In this document: positions 6,336 to 12,749 of the stretch, in pieces
Position numbering within the stretch: the stretch's first letter is position 1
Layout of the letters: the number at the start of each line of letters is the position of its first letter
DNA from: a bacterium
Lineage (GTDB): Bacteria; SZUA-182; DTGQ01
Direction: 5' to 3'
DNA length: 12,806 bases
NCBI GenBank assembly: GCA_023512255.1
Contig: JAILZY010000093.1
Span: 1 to 12,806, forward strand
Translations under genes and position numbers: made by a program
Notes under the pieces: model-generated
The model's database searches: none
The model's input: the letters and a program-made list of their open reading frames with translations, nothing else
Told to the model about the DNA's origin: nothing

Positions 6336-6782
6336 TTATCTGCTGACCACAGCAGATGGTGGAGCATCTTCTTTGTATAGCCTGACCGTAGTCTCTTCCG
6401 TCTTTTTCCTTCCCAAGTAGTCCGTAACTGTAGTTTGAATACTCAACCGATCATTTCCGATCTCGACCACTCTCCCCTTCAATTTGCCAATCTCTTCACC
6501 TTGTTTAACCAGGTAACATTTTCCATCAGGGGTCTCAATCACGGCTACCCTCCCTAACCCTCCCCAGACTATGCCGACAAGTTTCAACTCGGAAAGATCA
6601 TAGGTTAGCAGCGGCGATAAAGGTGGCTGGGCAGGCTGCATAAGCTCAACCGCCAAGGGTGATTTGAAGGGGTCTCGAATTTTTTCCGTCGATTTTATCT
6701 CCACCGCAGACATTCCGAACATCAGAGGGGAAAAAAGGACAAGAATCAATAATAATTTTCTAATCTTCCTGTTTCCCTGCAT
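6336..6782 (-). CDS. pilP: PilP, type IV pilus periplasmic connector
   Basis: PilP links the inner-membrane PilN/PilO pair to the N0 domain of the PilQ secretin. The 148-residue protein has a signal sequence (about residues 1-26) and the conserved RDPFKSPL segment (37-44). A small beta-domain follows, with the family pattern YDLSELKLVGIVW (61-73), a PDGK turn and VKQGEEIGKLKGRVVEI. Unlike Pseudomonas-type PilP, it has no lipoprotein cysteine after the signal and looks like a cleaved or anchored periplasmic protein. The start is well set: AAGGAG lies six bases before the ATG, inside the end of pilO, with which pilP overlaps by 23 bases. The gene is followed by the 30-bp palindrome and pilQ. 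Confidence 0.94.
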   Translation of the reverse strand: MQGNRKIRKLLLILVLFSPLMFGMSAVEIKSTEKIRDPFKSPLAVELMQPAQPPLSPLLTYDLSELKLVGIVWGGLGRVAVIETPDGKCYLVKQGEEIGKLKGRVVEIGNDRLSIQTTVTDYLGRKKTEETTVRLYKEDAPPSAVVSR

Positions 6783-7410
6783 TTTGTTCTCCTTGTCCCG
6801 AAAAGGCTGCTGGCTTTTGCTGGCCCTCCGGCAAATCGTTTGGCTGGAACCGATAGGTAGTAGCTACACAACTGGTTTCAAGAGTAACAAGATTACCCGT
6901 AATCTGGGGATTCCCCATACTAAAATCCTCAATATTGACGATCCGATCCAGGGCGCTAATCGATTGAAAGAAATGAGCTACATTGTGATAGGCTCCCCGC
7001 ACTTTAATATCGATCGGAAGCTGGTGGTAGAATTCTTTCTTAATCTCAGCCTGGGGCTTGAAGAGCTCAAATTCAAGCCCAGCGTTACTTCCAAGATCAG
7101 AAATTTTAGTCAAAAGAGCAGGGATTTCTTTTTCTGTGGGCAACTGAATCTGGGCTAGTAGAAATTCCTGCCGGACCTTTTCCATCTCCCGCTGAAGGGA
7201 AGTCATATCTTTACAAATCTTGCGAGTCTCCTCTAGGGTCCGATTGAGGCTAGCCAATTCTCCACTCATGCGGTCGATGGTATCCTGTTTGGGCTGGATG
7301 AGGGTAAAGTAGCACCCTGTGCCGACCATCATACCGACCAATAGCAGGAGCAAAATCTTTTGGACCCGAGGCAGGGAAGCCAACTTCTTGTTAAGTGCCT
7401 TCATGTTCAT
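6760..7410 (-). CDS. pilO: PilO, type IV pilus inner-membrane alignment protein
   Basis: PilO pairs with PilN in the inner membrane and periplasm and helps align the motor with the secretin. The 216-residue protein has a short basic cytoplasmic tail, one transmembrane helix (about residues 17-38), a coiled coil (about 45-90), and a ferredoxin-like domain (about 95-195) containing the typical IDIKVRGAYHNVAHFFQSIS segment. It starts two bases after the pilN stop, with a weak ribosome-binding site, so translation is probably coupled to pilN. Met3 is an equally possible start. Its 3' end overlaps pilP by 23 bases. Length and architecture match the family. Confidence 0.95.
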   Translation of the reverse strand: MNMKALNKKLASLPRVQKILLLLLVGMMVGTGCYFTLIQPKQDTIDRMSGELASLNRTLEETRKICKDMTSLQREMEKVRQEFLLAQIQLPTEKEIPALLTKISDLGSNAGLEFELFKPQAEIKKEFYHQLPIDIKVRGAYHNVAHFFQSISALDRIVNIEDFSMGNPQITGNLVTLETSCVATTYRFQPNDLPEGQQKPAAFSGQGEQNAGKQED

Positions 7411-7412
7411 GG

Positions 7413-8009
7413 CTATTTCTTCTCTTCTCTTGAGCCTTCTCCTGACAAGCTCATGTTCGCTTGAGAATTAGAATCGACTAGGTTGCAGATGATCTTAAAA
7501 TTTTGTACCTTTTTGTTATCAGCTATCGCTCGCTGCTCGGTTTTGTCCAGCTCTATTTGCCTCAACAATCCTGTATTTTCGAGGCTCTTCATGAAGTCAG
7601 CAACGTTATTGGCCGTAAGTGACATACCCTCCAGACTAAGTTGCGATCCCTTGCTTGATAGGGAAGAAAGCCATATTTCATCTGGAATGATCAGCGAAAG
7701 CTGATTAAGCAGCGGAGCAGGCCCCTTTTGCCTTGATTTCAACTCCTTGATGATATTAAGCTTTCGTTCCACTTCCTTTTTCTCTTCCTTGAGTTTTTTA
7801 ATCTTATCGATCTGTATATTCGAGGTCTCTATTTGCCGCTTAGTCTCGCTGATCTGTCTTTGAAGATTCTCAATCTTAAAATTCAATTGGTGATACCACA
7901 GAGCCACTGCTCCAAACAGCAGGAGCAGAAAAATGACCCCACTCGTCAATTCCTTGCCGATAGATAAACTCTTCTTTTTCCTTTTGGGAAGCAAGTTGAT
8001 CCTAATCAA
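7413..8009 (-). CDS. pilN: PilN, type IV pilus inner-membrane alignment protein
   Basis: PilN binds cytoplasmic PilM through its N-terminal tail and pairs with PilO in the periplasm. The protein has 198 residues and begins MIRINLLPKRKKK, the hallmark PilN motif that docks on PilM. One transmembrane helix (about 21-40), a long charged coiled coil (about 42-95) and a fimbrial-assembly domain (about 98-178) follow. A polar tail rich in Ser and Glu ends it. The start codon is TTG at 8009, overlapping the pilM stop by four bases (TTGA), with a GGTGGAT sequence about seven bases upstream. The conserved N-terminal motif confirms this start. Confidence 0.96.
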   Translation of the reverse strand: MIRINLLPKRKKKSLSIGKELTSGVIFLLLLFGAVALWYHQLNFKIENLQRQISETKRQIETSNIQIDKIKKLKEEKKEVERKLNIIKELKSRQKGPAPLLNQLSLIIPDEIWLSSLSSKGSQLSLEGMSLTANNVADFMKSLENTGLLRQIELDKTEQRAIADNKKVQNFKIICNLVDSNSQANMSLSGEGSREEKK

Positions 8010-9070
8010 CGGTCATCCACCCTTCTTAAGGCTAATCCCATGACCACAGCCATCATTGGGGCCACAGAAGTTAGCCATCCGGTATCAAATTGGTTTGGAT
8101 TGATTTGAATCTTCTGAAAAGGGTTAGCTTTTTCCACCTCAAGTTCAAAGCGATGGGCCAAAGCCGCATCTATCCCCTCAACTTTGGATGTGCCTCCACT
8201 GAGCAAAATCTTGCCGATGGGAGCATTGTCCGACGTAGCCCGAAAATAATCAAAAGAGCGCTGGATTTCCGAAAAAATTTCCTCATAAAAATTCTCCCGC
8301 AATGGAACCACTTGATCTGCCGATACTCCCTCAACATACTCTCCCTGCTTCAGCCTCTCAGCCTGATCAGCAGAAAGCCCCAAGCTGGTTTGCAAAATCT
8401 TCGAATAGTCATTCCCGCCCAGCGAAGCATCACGGGTAAAGACCGTCTCCTTCTCCCATAAAATATTCATGTTCATGGTATCCGCGCCAATATCAAGCAA
8501 AACCACATAATTGCCTGCCTCTTGGTGAGTATGATTTATTTCATATTGATTTTCCAGGGCAAAGACATCAATATCAATAACCGCCGGATTAAGACCGGCT
8601 TTGGTAACCACTGATACCAAATCCTGGATACGCTCTTTCTTGACCGCTACCAGGAGAACATCCATATCTCCTTCATCCTTTTTAGGGGGATTATGCATGA
8701 TCTGAAAATCTAAACTGACGTCATTGATATCAAAAGGGATATACTGCTCTGCCTCAAAGCGAATGGATTCCTCTAGCTCATCTTCACTCATAGCTGGCAG
8801 CTTGATTCTCTTAATGATTACCGACCGGCCAGACACTGAGGTAGCCACATCCTTGGTGGTAACCTTTTGCTCCTGAAATAATTGCTTGATAGTCTCAATG
8901 ACTATCTGCTTGTCAAGAATTTCATCTTCAGAGATGACCCCCTGAGGCAGGGGTTTTAAGGCCGCCTTGACTAGCTCATACCCCTTAGCGGTCTTCTTCA
9001 ACTGGGCCAGCTTAAGGGAACTTGTGCCAATATCCAGCCCGATTAATTCTTTTTTACTGAAAAGTCCCAT
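8006..9070 (-). CDS. pilM: PilM, actin-like cytoplasmic ATP-binding protein
   Basis: PilM is the cytoplasmic ring component of the type IV pilus alignment complex; it binds ATP and the N-terminal tail of PilN. The 354-residue protein shows the actin/FtsA-fold motifs. The first phosphate loop is IGLDIGTSSLKL (about residues 10-21). The second is LLDIGADTMNMNIL (about 190-205). The nucleotide-binding ILLSGGTSKVEGI segment lies near 287-299. Length is typical. The ATG at 9070 has GAGGAAG about nine bases upstream. It is the first gene of the pil operon, about 165 bases downstream of a near-consensus promoter at 9242-9270. Confidence 0.96.
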   Translation of the reverse strand: MGLFSKKELIGLDIGTSSLKLAQLKKTAKGYELVKAALKPLPQGVISEDEILDKQIVIETIKQLFQEQKVTTKDVATSVSGRSVIIKRIKLPAMSEDELEESIRFEAEQYIPFDINDVSLDFQIMHNPPKKDEGDMDVLLVAVKKERIQDLVSVVTKAGLNPAVIDIDVFALENQYEINHTHQEAGNYVVLLDIGADTMNMNILWEKETVFTRDASLGGNDYSKILQTSLGLSADQAERLKQGEYVEGVSADQVVPLRENFYEEIFSEIQRSFDYFRATSDNAPIGKILLSGGTSKVEGIDAALAHRFELEVEKANPFQKIQINPNQFDTGWLTSVAPMMAVVMGLALRRVDDR

Positions 9071-9241
9071 TTTTTTCTACTTCCTCATTTCTAGCTTGCG
9101 CTATTGATCAATTAAGGTTAATTACATCGTACTAATCGTTATTAATTAAAATTAATGAATGTGAAGACACACTCTCGCTGTGGTGAGGCGACGAGAATGA
9201 TCCAAGACAGTAAGAGAATGTTTATGCAAACCTGGCTTTTC

Positions 9242-9270
9242 CTTATATTCCTCTGAAAATGGTATGTCAA
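9242..9270 (-). promoter_or_regulatory. Sigma-70-type promoter of the pil operon
   Basis: On the minus strand a perfect -35 hexamer TTGACA (9270-9265) is followed after 17 bases by TATAAG (9247-9242), five of six matches to the -10 consensus. Transcription should begin near 9235 and run about 165 bases to the pilM start. This is the only strong minus-strand promoter I found before pilM. Confidence 0.7.
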
Positions 9271-9474
9271 GGGGATTCGACTGGTTGAAATACGGCGGCG
9301 CTTATCCATCAGGGACCTACTCTTCATCTGGCCTCACCCCCCTTATCTTTTGGAAGGTCGACCAAAAGGTGCATTGTTGAAATTGTCATGTCGGAATCAT
9401 TCGCCATCGAGTAGTTAAGGCATAATTTCGTTCCTCAGTTGTTAAAATTAACCACGGCCTTACTCATATTTTCA

Positions 9475-9506
9475 TATTTTATGACTTGCCTATTTTATGA
9501 CCTGCC
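9475..9506. repeat. Tandem 16-bp duplication
   Basis: TATTTTATGACTTGCC (9475-9490) is followed directly by TATTTTATGACCTGCC (9491-9506), 15 of 16 bases identical. Read on the minus strand, each copy contains RGTCATAAAATA, matching the core of the direct repeat before the transporter gene at 1336-1367. CATATTTT also occurs twice in tandem just before it (9465-9480). It lies about 200 bases upstream of the pil promoter and could be a regulator-binding array. Confidence 0.55.
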
Positions 9507-9580
9507 TGAAAGATTCTTCGGCATAGATAAACCGATTAATCAGAGGGAAATTACATGAAGGGCGTCTAGTGTTGGCTGCT

Positions 9581-9675
9581 TCAGCGGATCAGGTGCCAAT
9601 TGCGGACCGTTTTGAATAATCCGCCATAGGGTGAGATCTCTATCCCGCCGTATCGCTTATGGACACAAAAAAAAA
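9581..9675 (-). other. Out-of-frame C-terminus of the binding protein, with a T9 run
   Basis: The binding-protein gene meets nine consecutive T (9675-9667 on the minus strand), then reads Leu-Cys-Pro and stops at 9657. With eight T, the frame continues for 28 more residues ending at a TGA at 9581-9583. These include KRYGGIEISPYGGLF and RNWHLIR, the kind of C-terminal ending family 5 binding proteins normally have. The gene is therefore frameshifted at the homopolymer. It could be a sequencing error, slippage-based phase variation or a real mutation. The full protein would have about 524 residues. Confidence 0.85.
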
Positions 9676-11156
9676 TACTCCCGCCAAAAAAGAAAGATAC
9701 CTGCAGGATCATGGTGCATCTCCTCCTGATAATCTCGGTAGATGATTTTCCTCTTTTCCTGACTCAAAGCCCGTCTACCTTGATCGAGCAATTGGTCAAT
9801 CCGGGGATTTCGGTAAGAGAAGATGTTAAGCCCGCCCTCTATCTGTGAAGAGTGCCAAAACTGGTAATTCTTATCTGGATCACTGCTAGCCAGGAGGTAT
9901 AAAAAGGCAGCATCAAATTTCCTGGGAATAAGGTAATCCCGATCAAGTATAGAAATAGGGGCCTTCTTTATGTTGACTACGATCCCGAGGCTCGACAACT
10001 GCTCGACAATCATGAGTGAGGCCAGATCAAGCTCATCGTGCCCCTCAGGCAGGCAAAGCTGAAATTCGAACCGCTGACCGTTTCTATCCAGCACATGATC
10101 ACCATCGGTATCTTGCCATCCTGCCTCCCTTAATAATTCCATCGCCTTGATGGGATCATAAGGGAAGGGGCAAACATTGGGATCATAGGCCCAGGAGTAG
10201 GGAAATACGGTCCCCGAGGCAACCATCCCCCTCCCCTTCAATACCCGCGTTATAATGCTTTCCTTGTCTATAGCATAATTCAGAGCCTGCCGAACCCTCC
10301 TGTCTTGAAAAAGCGGTTTGGCCAGATTAAAACCGATGAGATAATAAAAATCTCTCAACGAGGAGTATATTCTGAAAGAGGGAATCTTTTTGATAATCCT
10401 ATATGATTCGGCATTGAAAAATTCAAAGGCATCGATCTCTCCCCTCATCAGATGCGCCCAAACCAGTCGCTGATTGTCGAATATTCTGACTATGAGCCGA
10501 TCAAGATATGGCCTTCCCAGAAAATAGTCTTGATTTGCCTCAAACTCGATTCTGTCTGAAGCCCGGGCCAATAGGCGAAAGGGGCCGGTGCCCACCGGCT
10601 GATAATTGAATGAGGCGCTGCGTATATCCCTGCCCTGAAGAATATGTCTGGGCACAATCGGCACAGCCAGGGCGTAGATAAAAGAAGATGACGGCTTGTC
10701 CAGGAAAATGCTGATCGTGTAAGGATCTTCAATCTCTATCTTGGCGATCTTTTCGGAAATAGGTGGATATGCCTTAGCCGTGCCTTTGGACAAAAGATCC
10801 AGGGTAAAGGCTACGTCATCAGCAGTAAATGGATGGCCATCATGAAACCTTACTCCCCTTCTGAGATGAAAAGTCCACTTTCGGCCTCCCTCGCCCACCT
10901 TCCAGGAGGAGGCCAGATGGGGCAGGGCATTTCCTCCTTCTCCTATCTTGATCAGACCATCAAAGATAACCCTAGTCAGCAAAGCTGAGGTACCGCTTAG
11001 CTCTGTCAGGGGATTTAAGGTATTATACTTGCCACTACAGCCAAGAGTAAGTGTGCCTCCGAATGATTTGGCCGGAAGATCATTTTTCCTACCGCATGAG
11101 GCCTGGCCCACAAAAAGGAAGAGAAGCGACAAGGCGATGAGTTTTTTGGTCTGCAT
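9657..11156 (-). CDS. Family 5 extracytoplasmic solute-binding lipoprotein, frameshifted
   Basis: This is the substrate-binding component type used by peptide, oligopeptide and nickel ABC importers (DppA/OppA family, SBP_bac_5). The 499 residues in this frame start with a signal ending at Ala-Ser-Cys21, so it should be a lipoprotein. The fold markers are in order: GGTLTLGC near 34, IFDGLIKI (about 69-76), and WTFHLRRGVRFHDGHPFTADDV (about 93-114), the family signature. The segment DRRVRQALNYAIDKESI follows near 285-301. The C-terminus is cut short by a frameshift at a T9 run; removing one T gives about 524 residues, the usual family length. No permease or ATPase genes are in the window. It follows the 24-codon peptide gene and a terminator, and its ribosome-binding site is weak, so expression may depend on read-through. 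Its ligand cannot be read from the sequence; the modified peptide upstream is an attractive guess. Confidence 0.93.
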   Translation of the reverse strand: MQTKKLIALSLLFLFVGQASCGRKNDLPAKSFGGTLTLGCSGKYNTLNPLTELSGTSALLTRVIFDGLIKIGEGGNALPHLASSWKVGEGGRKWTFHLRRGVRFHDGHPFTADDVAFTLDLLSKGTAKAYPPISEKIAKIEIEDPYTISIFLDKPSSSFIYALAVPIVPRHILQGRDIRSASFNYQPVGTGPFRLLARASDRIEFEANQDYFLGRPYLDRLIVRIFDNQRLVWAHLMRGEIDAFEFFNAESYRIIKKIPSFRIYSSLRDFYYLIGFNLAKPLFQDRRVRQALNYAIDKESIITRVLKGRGMVASGTVFPYSWAYDPNVCPFPYDPIKAMELLREAGWQDTDGDHVLDRNGQRFEFQLCLPEGHDELDLASLMIVEQLSSLGIVVNIKKAPISILDRDYLIPRKFDAAFLYLLASSDPDKNYQFWHSSQIEGGLNIFSYRNPRIDQLLDQGRRALSQEKRKIIYRDYQEEMHHDPAGIFLFWREYFFLCP

Positions 11157-11178
11157 AAAGAGATTCTCATGAAAAATC

Positions 11179-11205
11179 GGGCTGGACCTTTTCCCAGTCC
11201 AGCCC
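11179..11205 (-). terminator. Intrinsic terminator between the peptide gene and the binding protein
   Basis: On the minus strand GGGCTGGAC pairs perfectly with GTCCAGCCC (nine pairs, nine-base loop), followed by GATTTTTC. It lies 27 bases after the stop of the 24-codon gene and 22 bases before the binding-protein start. It should end most transcripts after the peptide gene, giving much more peptide mRNA than binding-protein mRNA, or it may be a regulated attenuator. Confidence 0.8.
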
Positions 11206-11232
11206 TAAAAACATGTCTTTCTTAATATTCAA

Positions 11233-11307
11233 TTAACGATGATCAAGAACCCACTGACAATCAGGTCTTGGGACGATAATTTTACTGCCTTTCTTGATAA
11301 TCTTCAT
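11233..11307 (-). CDS. 24-residue candidate RiPP precursor peptide
   Basis: This gene is too short for ordinary gene calling, but its start signals are excellent: AGGAGG lies eight bases before the ATG, and the radical SAM gene's stop codon overlaps this site, 14 bases from the start. The N-terminal part is MKIIKKGSKIIVPRP, basic and leader-like. The C-terminal part is DCQWVLDHR, with single Cys17 and Trp19 plus Asp16, Asp22, His23 and Arg24. Radical SAM/SPASM enzymes commonly modify such short peptides encoded beside them; PqqA is about this size. Likely modification sites are Cys17 (thioether) or Trp19 (carbon crosslink), but this is inference. I do not recognise the peptide family. The alternative is a regulatory leader peptide, since a terminator and then the binding-protein gene follow. 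Confidence 0.7.
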   Translation of the reverse strand: MKIIKKGSKIIVPRPDCQWVLDHR

Positions 11308-11321
11308 ACTTTTTCACCTCC

Positions 11322-12668
11322 TTAGCCAAAACTCCTAACATATTCCTCTCTGATCAAAGGGATAGCCACCTGCTCAAAGTACCTTCGCTCGCACGCCGGT
11401 TTAAGAAAATCACCTCCTTTCAGGAAGGCACTGTATCGGCACCCCCCACCACAGAGGGGAATGTAGGCACAGCCGCGGCATTGCTTCCAGATGTCCGCGG
11501 TCATAAACTCGGTCATTCGGTAATTGAAAGTCTCGGTTCGAATATCACCGACGGCAAACTCTTCTATCCCGGCAAAACCGCCGCACTTGTAAATCCTGCC
11601 ACCCGGGTCAATTGTATAGGAGTGCTCCCTGAAAACCGAGCACGGCCCTAAGGCTATCCCTTGGTTAGGTTTAAATCCCCGAATCTCGATTTCCTTTCTG
11701 AGCCAAAGAATATCCTTGGGGCTCACCTCGGAGAAGGTACAAATCTGACAGAGGCCACCGGCTAAATTCTTTTTCCGGCGGGCCAGACTGGTGAAGATCG
11801 GCTTGAAATGAACCTGCTCGATCTTATCTTGAAGCCCTGCCCTGAGAAGGCGGTCAAGAAGAGCGGGGATGGAGGTTTTATTCTCTTCATCAAAGTTTCC
11901 TCCTATACGAACAGGTACCCGGCCCGAAATCCTGATCAGGTTGTTTAAAATCTGCGTAAAGCTTCCCCCTCCTCCCTTGAAGGGACGTTTGCGGTTATGA
12001 GCCTCTTCATCACCATCCAAAGTTATCTTTATGCCGCTAAGACCCAAGGGCAAGAGAGAATCTACCAGCTCTTCGGTCAGAAGAACTCCGTTAGTTACAA
12101 TCTGAATTTCCAGGGTGATCCCCTTGGCTAAAGCCGCCTCATGGAGTGTGCGGCTAAGATTATAGATGGTGGGTAGCCTAAGGAGAGGCTCCCCGCCATA
12201 GTATACGATGTTCAGGATGCGGGGGCGAATCTCTTCCATCTTTTTTTGAACCCAGGCAGCTACCAGAAGACAGGTTTCCTGATCCATAGAGAGGTCAGTG
12301 GCCTTGAGGTCATCTTGAAGACAGTAGCTACATCGCAAATTGCAGGCCAATGTGGGCAGGATAGTAACCGCTAAGATCGAGGTATCAAATTTGATCCTCT
12401 GAAACCAATACTCAAGCTCCCGCTCTTCATCAACATACTCATCAACGATAATGCCAAGTTCCCGAAGCTGCTCTAGGTTAGAGCGATCAGAAGGAGACAA
12501 GCTCTGAGAGGACGGCCCTTTGCTTGATCGGCCTCGCTCAATCAGAGCTGCCAGATGTTTATCAACCACTACTTCCGAGCCAAGGAGGGTATTAAAGATG
12601 AGATATTCTTCTTCAGAGTCATCGACTGGAATAAATAGATTAAATTGTGACCCTTTATAGCTGTCCAT
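11322..12668 (-). CDS. Radical SAM/SPASM peptide-maturase-type enzyme
   Basis: This enzyme should cleave S-adenosylmethionine with a [4Fe-4S] cluster to start radical chemistry, most likely on the small peptide encoded right after it. Numbering here is from the upstream TTG (450 residues). The N-terminal 95 residues (YLIFNTLLGSEVVVDKHL...LRELGIIVDE) resemble the leader-binding or cap region of peptide maturases. The radical SAM motif is Cys111, Cys115 and Cys118 (CNLRCSYC), with the GGEP motif at 160-163 and TNG at 194-196. The C-terminal SPASM region has Cys345, Cys364 (GRIYKC), Cys399, Cys402, Cys408, Cys412 and Cys428, enough for two auxiliary clusters. Cys309 and Cys312 are additional. 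I chose the ATG at 12668 (AAGGA about 11 bases upstream); TTG at 12674 or 12671 are alternatives. The substrate cannot be proved from the sequence. Confidence 0.95.
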   Translation of the reverse strand: MDSYKGSQFNLFIPVDDSEEEYLIFNTLLGSEVVVDKHLAALIERGRSSKGPSSQSLSPSDRSNLEQLRELGIIVDEYVDEERELEYWFQRIKFDTSILAVTILPTLACNLRCSYCLQDDLKATDLSMDQETCLLVAAWVQKKMEEIRPRILNIVYYGGEPLLRLPTIYNLSRTLHEAALAKGITLEIQIVTNGVLLTEELVDSLLPLGLSGIKITLDGDEEAHNRKRPFKGGGGSFTQILNNLIRISGRVPVRIGGNFDEENKTSIPALLDRLLRAGLQDKIEQVHFKPIFTSLARRKKNLAGGLCQICTFSEVSPKDILWLRKEIEIRGFKPNQGIALGPCSVFREHSYTIDPGGRIYKCGGFAGIEEFAVGDIRTETFNYRMTEFMTADIWKQCRGCAYIPLCGGGCRYSAFLKGGDFLKPACERRYFEQVAIPLIREEYVRSFG

Positions 12669-12701
12669 CAACAAGGGTATCCTTAAATTTTAACGCTCTC
12701 A

Positions 12702-12730
12702 TTTATTAGACGCCATCGTTGTGATAAAAT
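12702..12730 (+). promoter_or_regulatory. Extended -10 promoter candidate at the right edge
   Basis: TGATAAAAT (12722-12730) is an extended -10 element with five of six matches to TATAAT. The -35 region 17 bases upstream (TTTATT, 12702-12707) is poor, as is common with extended -10 promoters. Transcription would start near 12737, right on the 17-bp repeated motif and the first ATG of the possible open frame, so a leaderless message is possible. Confidence 0.45.
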
Positions 12731-12732
12731 AG

Positions 12733-12749
12733 CAGATGTTCCCCATGTT
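12733..12749 (+). repeat. 17-bp motif, right copy
   Basis: CAGATGTTCCCCATGTT is identical to 79-95 read on the minus strand. Both copies point out of the window and follow an AT-rich -10-like sequence (ATA, then one base, then the motif). This copy overlaps the predicted transcription start. A strong AGGAGGAGGAG purine run follows at 12757-12767. Confidence 0.5.

Larger units (their letters stand above)
9071..9580. other. Intergenic region upstream of pilM
   Basis: This is about 510 bases between pilM and the displaced 3' end of the binding-protein gene. I see no convincing gene. It contains the pil operon promoter (9242-9270), a small leader hairpin (CTC-TCGC at 9172-9178 pairing with GCGA-c-GAG at 9188-9195) and an AT-rich leader close to pilM. 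It also holds a hairpin around GGTCGACC (9347-9368) and the tandem repeat at 9475-9506. Confidence 0.5.

Noticed and set aside
6664-7158. 164-codon plus-strand open frame opposite pilO and pilP
   Set aside because: It overlaps two clearly identified pil genes in antisense, and its translation matches nothing I recognise.
9142-9327. 61-codon open frame on the minus strand upstream of pilM
   Set aside because: The predicted pil promoter (TTGACA-17-TATAAG at 9242-9270) lies inside it. The protein is basic and unrecognisable, and the only start signal is a GAGG four bases from the ATG. It is more likely leader and promoter DNA than a gene.
9347-9368. Hairpin CTTTTGG/CCAAAAG around GGTCGACC as a terminator
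   Set aside because: There is no T-run on either side, and it lies far from both flanking genes.
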